Assembly: GCF_903645355.1 (NCBI RefSeq)
Contig: NZ_CAHJXR010000005.1
Location: 124,001 to 188,000 of the forward strand
Direction: 5' to 3'
Source of the DNA: Schaalia sp. Marseille-Q2122
GTDB lineage: Bacteria > Actinomycetota > Actinomycetes > Actinomycetales > Actinomycetaceae
Length of the DNA stretch: 64,000 bases
Below are positions 60,164 to 64,000 of the stretch, one piece after another. The notes below the pieces were generated by a model that had not been told where the DNA came from, searched no databases, and was given only the letters and a program-made list of their open reading frames with translations. Position 1 is the stretch's first letter; every line of letters starts with the position of its first letter. Made by a program: the position numbers and the translations under genes.

Positions 60164-60370
60164 GTGGTGTCTCCCATTTCTTCCGTGAAATCAACCCTTC
60201 AAGGGTAGCTCATTCACCCCGTTTTTCTTGGAGACGTCCGGGTGAGATTGACCCATTTTCTGGGGTGCGCGTGTCGGAGTGCTCTGGCGCGCTCACCTCA
60301 GTGCAGGCCAGCTTGTCATCGCGTCGCTCCGCGCTGGCCTTGGAGGGCGTGCTAGCGCACAATGGGAGGC

Positions 60371-60823
60371 ATGAGTACCGTGTTTGAAAAGATCATCAGC
60401 GGCGAGTGGGCGGGGCGTTTCTGCTGGGCAGAAGATTCCTGCGTCGTGTTTGCCACCATTGCGCCCACCGCCCCTGGCCATATGTTGGTTGTCCCACGTG
60501 AGCCGTGGGCGAAGTGGACGGATCTGCCCGCCGAGGTTGCCGCCCGCCTCTTTGAGGTGGCGCGGATTATTGGCAGCGTGCAGGAAACGGTTTTCGATGT
60601 GCCACGTTCAGGCCTGGTCATCGCCGGTTTCGAGGTTCCCCACACGCACCTTCACGTCATCCCCTTGCGTTCGGAGGCTGATGTTTCATTGGCTAACGCT
60701 ACCCCCGCCTCCGATGAGGCTCTCGACGACACCACTGCACGTCTACGCACCGCTTTGGTCGAGGCTGGCTTCGGAGAGTTCATACCCCCGGAGATGAACG
60801 TCTGCCCGCCGACTTCACGCTAA
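60371..60823 (+). CDS. HIT family hydrolase
   Basis: 150 residues. The histidine-triad HTHLHVIPL (His-x-His-x-His) is in place, preceded by GHMLVVPREPWAKWTDLPAE, the usual Hint/HinT layout. It is a nucleotide phosphoramidase or related nucleotidyl hydrolase; the substrate is unknown. Two in-frame ATGs, 60362 and 60371, are possible. GGAGG lies only 1 nt before 60371, too close to serve it well, and nothing serves 60362, so the transcript may be leaderless or nearly so. Divergent from leuS. Confidence 0.87.
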   Translation: MSTVFEKIISGEWAGRFCWAEDSCVVFATIAPTAPGHMLVVPREPWAKWTDLPAEVAARLFEVARIIGSVQETVFDVPRSGLVIAGFEVPHTHLHVIPLRSEADVSLANATPASDEALDDTTARLRTALVEAGFGEFIPPEMNVCPPTSR

Positions 60824-60891
60824 TCCTTGAGCCCGACATGGCAAGCCGCCTCGCACTGCGCTAGCCCGCCTCACACAGGGCTTGGCCGGTA

Positions 60892-61587
60892 TCAGACGCT
60901 GGCCTCTTCAGCCACGAGGTGCACAGACTGGACGTGCTCAACACCTAACACGACGCGACGCTCGCTGTCTTCACCGAGGATGGTCACGCTCAAGCCTCGT
61001 CCTTCATGGATCTGCACAACGCGGATCCGCACATCCGGGGCGATCCCCTGGCGCTCGAGATCCCGCAAGACTTGGGCGTTTCGATCAGAGATGCGGGCGA
61101 CCACACCCTCGTCTCCGGCAGGCGACTCGCTGAGCGGCCGGGTCAGGGGCGCTACCCACTCCCCCGTCGCTGTCGGGATCGGATCACCATGAGGATCGCG
61201 TGTGGGGTAGCCCAGGGCCTGATCGAGTCGGTCGAGTAAGCGGTCTGAAATGGCATGCTCAAGGATCTCAGCTTCAACATGCACCTCGTCCCACTCAAAA
61301 CCGAGCGCTTCATGGAGGTAGGTTTCGATAATACGATGGCGACGCACCATCCCCACCGCGATGGCCCGCCCCTCGTCAGAAAGGTGCACCTTCTGGTAGG
61401 GGGCGTGATCAACAAGGCCCTGCTCTTTGAGGCGGCTAACATTCTCGGATGCGGTGGAGGGAACGACGCCCATTTTGGCGGCGAGCTCATTGATTGAGAT
61501 ACCCTGACCGCGGGTCTCCGCCGACCAAATGGCCTTCAGGTAGTCCTCGGTGACAGCGGTGCGGGCTCTTTTCGCCTCGGTGCTCAT
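60892..61587 (-). CDS. mntR: DtxR/MntR family metal-dependent repressor, probably manganese-responsive
   Basis: 231 residues from ATG 61587 with GGGGGAGGA upstream. An N-terminal winged helix (TEDYLKAIWSAETRGQGISI, then AAKMGVVPSTASENVSRLKEQG) is followed by a dimerisation and metal-binding domain (84-HRIIETYLHEALGFEWDEV, then EAEILEH at 105-111). A C-terminal SH3-like domain (about 155-225) completes it. Ligand positions differ from iron-sensing DtxR. The residue equivalent to Met10 is Asp15, and that equivalent to Cys102 is Glu107, with Glu110 and His111 kept. This pattern is MntR-like, so Mn(II) is the likely corepressor (inference). A TTAGC-N8-GCTAA element upstream suggests autoregulation. 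Confidence 0.83.
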   Translation of the reverse strand: MSTEAKRARTAVTEDYLKAIWSAETRGQGISINELAAKMGVVPSTASENVSRLKEQGLVDHAPYQKVHLSDEGRAIAVGMVRRHRIIETYLHEALGFEWDEVHVEAEILEHAISDRLLDRLDQALGYPTRDPHGDPIPTATGEWVAPLTRPLSESPAGDEGVVARISDRNAQVLRDLERQGIAPDVRIRVVQIHEGRGLSVTILGEDSERRVVLGVEHVQSVHLVAEEASV

Positions 61588-61605
61588 GCCATCCTCCCCC
61601 TAGTT

Positions 61606-61623
61606 TTAGCGAGTCATAGCTAA
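61606..61623. promoter_or_regulatory. Candidate MntR operator
   Basis: TTAGC GAGTCATA GCTAA, an 18-bp inverted repeat, lies 19 bp upstream of the mntR start and overlaps likely -10 hexamers (TATGCT or TATGAC on the minus strand). Confidence 0.45.
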
Positions 61624-61687
61624 GCATAGGGGGTTTCGCGGGGCGCGTAGCGGTCAGAAAATGTGGCCCGATCCGCACACTATGGAT

Positions 61688-61717
61688 TTGCCAGGTGGGC
61701 CGCTCCCCCGCTAGAGT
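61688..61717 (+). promoter_or_regulatory. Promoter of the tRNA-Lys pair
   Basis: TTGCCA (61688-61693), an 18-bp spacer and TAGAGT (61712-61717), 22 bp before the first tRNA. Confidence 0.55.
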
Positions 61718-61738
61718 TTTCTTTTGTCGAAAGACGCC

Positions 61739-61811
<73 letters not shown>

Positions 61812-61856
61812 CCATCTGAATGGTGCTCAACACTAGTTGTGGATCATGCAGATCCC

Positions 61857-61929
<73 letters not shown>

Positions 61930-61934
61930 CTTTT

Positions 61935-61965
61935 CCCCCGGATCGTATAACGGTTCGGGGTTTTG
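61935..61965 (+). terminator. Terminator of the tRNA-Lys transcript
   Basis: CCCCCG and CGGGG pair across an approximately 16-nt loop that can pair further (TCG/CGG), and TTTTG follows. Confidence 0.65.
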
Positions 61966-62163
61966 TCTTGCCGGGCTCCTGGGCGCCTCAGTGCTGCCCC
62001 GCGCATTGACCTCGCCGAGATGCTGTCGGGTGTACAAGATAGCAGTCCTGTGCCCCCTTTGTTTCGTGTGTGAGGCGAGGTTTCGACCGATGAAGGGCGA
62101 GGGTGCACCCCACGAACGAATACCTGGAATCACGGCCGCGGTCTGATCTTGCTTGTTGATGAC
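61966..62163. other. Intergenic stretch after tRNA-Lys
   Basis: No gene, RNA or repeat recognised between the tRNA terminator and the minisatellite. Together with the repeat tract it makes a gene-free interval of about 570 bp. Confidence 0.5.
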
Positions 62164-62277
62164 GTGACACTTGTTGCGCTGGGTGACACTTGTTGCGCTG
62201 GGTGACACTTGTTGCGCTGGGTGACACTTGTTGCGCTGGGTGACACTTGTTGCGCTGGGTGACAGTTGCGACTTTTT
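62164..62277. repeat. 19-bp minisatellite: five exact units plus a degenerate sixth
   Basis: The unit GTGACACTTGTTGCGCTGG starts at 62164, 62183, 62202, 62221 and 62240. A partial unit (GTGACAGTTGCGAC) begins at 62259. An inverted piece, GCAACAAGTGTCAC, lies at 62322-62335. The frames across it are repetitive and unlike proteins. Confidence 0.95.
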
Positions 62278-62332
62278 GTGACATCTCTACCTGTCACGCA
62301 AGGACACACATGCTCCTTCATGCAACAAGTGT

Positions 62333-62430
62333 CACGCAACTCCCCTCGCGCAAAGCAAGCTCTGAGCAGGCCGACATGCACTGGGCGGCCAACCACGCAA
62401 CTGCCTTCGCGCATGGCAAGCCCTCTGGAC
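62333..62430. repeat. Imperfect 61-bp-spaced direct repeat
   Basis: CACGCAACTCCCCTCGCGCA (from 62333) and CACGCAACTGCCTTCGCGCA (from 62394) are followed by similar GCAAGC.CTCTG sequence. About 30 bp of imperfect duplication, 61 bp apart. Confidence 0.6.
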
Positions 62431-62501
62431 ATCCGGCCCGGAGTCTCCCCTCGACAAGCGCTCCTGCCCTTCACTCGGATGCTCGCCCCTAGCAGCGTCG
62501 C

Positions 62502-63386
62502 CTAGCCCTGCGCGTCTACAACCTGCCCATGCACGACGTGCCCTTCAATCACGCCAACCCCCTTAGCGGGCGGCAAAGTCCGCAGATAGGCTTGCAGGCG
62601 CTTTGCCGAAGGCTTAAAGGTTGCATAGGTCATGCCACCGGAGATCACGCCACCCACGAGGGGCATCATCTTCCCTACGGCCTTCGACGCGGCCTCTTCG
62701 GTGAGCTTGATGCCCAGGACACGCAGGATCAAGCGCCGGACCGGTGACTCAGCGGTCGCCATCAGGGCCTTACGCTTGGCAGCCTTTGCCATAGAGTGCT
62801 GGGCGACCGTTGTCGCCAGGGAGGTCACGGCCTTCTCAGCTGCCTCCACTCCCAGCATGACGCCCATGAGGAGCATGAGCTGGTTCATGGTGTTGTCGTC
62901 GACCTCGCCGTCCTCATTGAGCATGGACCGCCAACCGTAGAGGTAGGCAAGCTTTTGCTCAACGCGCATGACGTGCGCAAAATACTGGGCAACATCGGCG
63001 GGCACAGCAACAGCCAGGCCAATACCGCCCGGCAAACCGGTCAGGAAGGACAGGCCTGCGGTCTGCTTCGTTTCGGCTTGAATGACCCTGCGGGCAATCT
63101 TGTCGATCTGAGCGAGGGTCAAGCCTGCAGCGGTGGGAGAGAGCGCAACAGCACGCTCAATATCGACACCCGGGTAGTGGCGTGCGATCTCCTTACGCAA
63201 GAATGCCTCACGATTGACCTTCACCATCGGAAGAGAAGCTGCCCTGCGCAGAACAGAGGCGGCGAATTCTTCGGTTTCTCCGTCCACAAAAGAGGCCATT
63301 TCAGGGCTGAGGGCCTTCGCGCCAGGGATCAGGCTGCTCACACCCTCACCTGCGGGCATGATCTCTTTCTTTGAGCGTCCAAACAT
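62502..63386 (-). CDS. Uncharacterised EcsC-family-like protein
   Basis: 294 residues from ATG 63386, with GGGAG 7 nt upstream. No signal peptide. The central part reads SFLTGLPGGIGLAVAVPADVAQYFAHVMRVEQKLAYLYGW, a pattern of EcsC-type proteins (Gly-rich loop, then 'P.D..Q......R..Q.LAYLYG'). A second Gly-rich stretch lies near residues 238-252 (GKMMPLVGGVISGGMTYATF). Hydrophobic segments suggest membrane association rather than full spanning. Function is unknown. It starts 4 bp after the SugE stop on the same strand, so the two are probably cotranscribed and coupled. Confidence 0.6.
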   Translation of the reverse strand: MFGRSKKEIMPAGEGVSSLIPGAKALSPEMASFVDGETEEFAASVLRRAASLPMVKVNREAFLRKEIARHYPGVDIERAVALSPTAAGLTLAQIDKIARRVIQAETKQTAGLSFLTGLPGGIGLAVAVPADVAQYFAHVMRVEQKLAYLYGWRSMLNEDGEVDDNTMNQLMLLMGVMLGVEAAEKAVTSLATTVAQHSMAKAAKRKALMATAESPVRRLILRVLGIKLTEEAASKAVGKMMPLVGGVISGGMTYATFKPSAKRLQAYLRTLPPAKGVGVIEGHVVHGQVVDAQG

Positions 63387-63390
63387 TGGG

Positions 63391-63708
63391 CTACTCCCCC
63401 ACTACTTTCAGACCAGCAATACAGGCAATTAAACCGATTAACAGTGCGACGCGCACGACAGAAACGGTTTCCGCGCCGGTGACCATTGCCCACGCGACGG
63501 TGGCACCAGCACCTACACCCACCCACACCGCGTAGCCCGTCCCAACGGGGATCTCGCGCAGCGCCCAGGCCAGGCCCGCCATTGAGATGATCAGACCGAC
63601 GAGGAACACCAACGAGGGAACCAGGCGGGTAAATCCTTCACTTTTACTCAGAGCCGTCGCCCACACTGCCTCAAACAGGCCTGAACCAATCAGTACCACC
63701 CACGCCAC
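63391..63708 (-). CDS. sugE: Small multidrug resistance family exporter, SugE/Gdx type
   Basis: 105 residues with four membrane helices, functioning as an antiparallel dimer. GTG 63708 is chosen (VAWVVLIGSGLFEAVWATAL) because GGAG lies 7 nt upstream and the conserved Glu then falls at position 13. The frame extends 48 codons further without family similarity. GFTRLVPS, LAWALREIPVGTGYAVWVGVGA and GLKV at the end match the SugE/Gdx branch, which exports guanidinium, rather than EmrE. No guanidine riboswitch is recognised upstream. It lies between bcp and the EcsC-like gene, all on the minus strand. Confidence 0.9.
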   Translation of the reverse strand: MAWVVLIGSGLFEAVWATALSKSEGFTRLVPSLVFLVGLIISMAGLAWALREIPVGTGYAVWVGVGAGATVAWAMVTGAETVSVVRVALLIGLIACIAGLKVVGE

Positions 63709-63743
63709 GTTGATTCTCCACACTCTCACGCCCGCAGCGTCGA

Positions 63744-63776
63744 CCTCGTTGATCAATGAGCCATTGACCAACGAGG
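63744..63776 (-). terminator. Hairpin between bcp and sugE
   Basis: CCTCGTTGATCAATG (63744-63758), loop AGC, CATTGACCAACGAGG (63762-63776), with one mismatch. No T-run on the minus strand. It may end bcp or regulate sugE. Confidence 0.55.
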
Positions 63777-63811
63777 CAAACGCCGATGGGCTGTTTCGTG
63801 ACAAACGACCG

Positions 63812-64000
63812 TCAGTCGTCGATTCCGAGTTCCTTACGCAGACGCGCGACATGCCCGGTGGCCTTGACGTTGTACTTGGCCAGGACGATCACACCGTCCT
63901 TGTCGATGACGATGGTGGAGCGCTTAATTCCCTGGAAGATCTTGCCGTAGTTCTTCTTGTCGCCCCACACTCCCCATTCGGTGAGCATCCCCTTGGAGGG
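63812..64000 (-). CDS. bcp: Thioredoxin-dependent peroxiredoxin Bcp/PrxQ (C-terminal part)
   Basis: The last 62 residues of a Bcp-type peroxiredoxin, which reduces hydroperoxides using thioredoxin; the catalytic N-terminal part is outside the window. Visible: PSKGMLTEWGVWGDKKNYGK, then IFQGIKRSTIVIDKDGVIVL and a tail with YNVKATGHVARL. The 'GVWG.KKNYGK..GI.RSTFVID.DG' and 'NVKA.GHV' pattern is diagnostic for Bcp. The stop TGA is at 63812. Confidence 0.92.
   Translation of the reverse strand, partial: PSKGMLTEWGVWGDKKNYGKIFQGIKRSTIVIDKDGVIVLAKYNVKATGHVARLRKELGIDD

Noticed and set aside
57470-60208. 912-codon plus-strand open frame opposite leuS
   Set aside because: It is the antisense shadow of leuS, caused by high GC at third codon positions. 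Similar shadows oppose malQ, FAS-I and the amylopullulanase.
63709-63811. Guanidine riboswitch before sugE
   Set aside because: Too short for ykkC class I, and no paired ACGR-loop hairpins of class II or pseudoknot of class III could be found.

Overview
The window looks like chromosomal DNA of a high-GC Gram-positive actinobacterium, most likely Actinomycetaceae (Actinomyces/Schaalia-like). The grounds are a multidomain type I fatty acid synthase with a separate AcpS, a biotin carboxylase/BCCP fusion with its carboxyltransferase, two surface proteins ending in LASTG/VAKTG-type sorting signals, a cysteine-free L32, an MntR of the 'EDYLKAIW' type, and dense GC-rich genes. The genus is inference; there is no rRNA or other phylogenetic marker here.

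Layout. 1-6.8 kb: the start of glpA (minus strand, running off the left edge), M13 peptidase PepO, an AIM24-family protein and aminopeptidase N. 6.8-19.6 kb: alpha-glucan use. This part has a giant cell-wall-anchored alpha-amylase/pullulanase, soluble PTS EIIB and EIIA proteins, a gene-poor scar with an orphan mini-CRISPR array and a possible DUF6318 remnant, then malQ and a second EIIB. 19.7-23.3 kb: TesB thioesterase, a DM13 membrane protein and EttA. 23.6-38.1 kb: a fatty acid synthesis block, birA - acyl-CoA carboxylase alpha - beta - FAS-I - acpS. The FAS-I reading frame is broken once, in the KR-KS linker. 38.1-41.5 kb: a second-type SSB, three DnaA-box-like 9-mers, oligoribonuclease, threonine dehydratase and a receiver-less winged-helix regulator. 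41.9-45.1 kb: tRNA-Arg, a sorted surface protein with three exact-length 435-bp repeats, and a TauE/SafE permease. 45.3-50.1 kb: an iolG-like dehydrogenase followed by a ribose/inositol-type ABC transporter, all minus strand. 50.6-57.1 kb: a flotillin-like protein, L32, a YigZ/IMPACT protein, cysK preceded by a candidate Cys-codon leader peptide and hairpin, cysE, a GNAT acetyltransferase and a Nei/Fpg glycosylase. 57.2-64 kb: leuS, a HIT protein, MntR, two identical tRNA-Lys genes, a 19-bp minisatellite, an EcsC-like protein, a SugE/Gdx exporter and the 3' end of bcp.

How the genes work together. Secreted amylopullulanase, MalQ and PTS subunits fit starch or glycogen breakdown outside the cell and maltodextrin processing inside. 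BirA biotinylates the carboxylase that makes malonyl-CoA, and AcpS activates the ACP domain of FAS-I. CysE and CysK make cysteine from serine and sulfide.

Most genes are ordinary housekeeping genes. The spots that most deserve a second look are the FAS-I frame break, the cysK leader/hairpin, the cas-less CRISPR array, the DnaA-box cluster and the tandem-repeat tract beside the tRNA-Lys pair.
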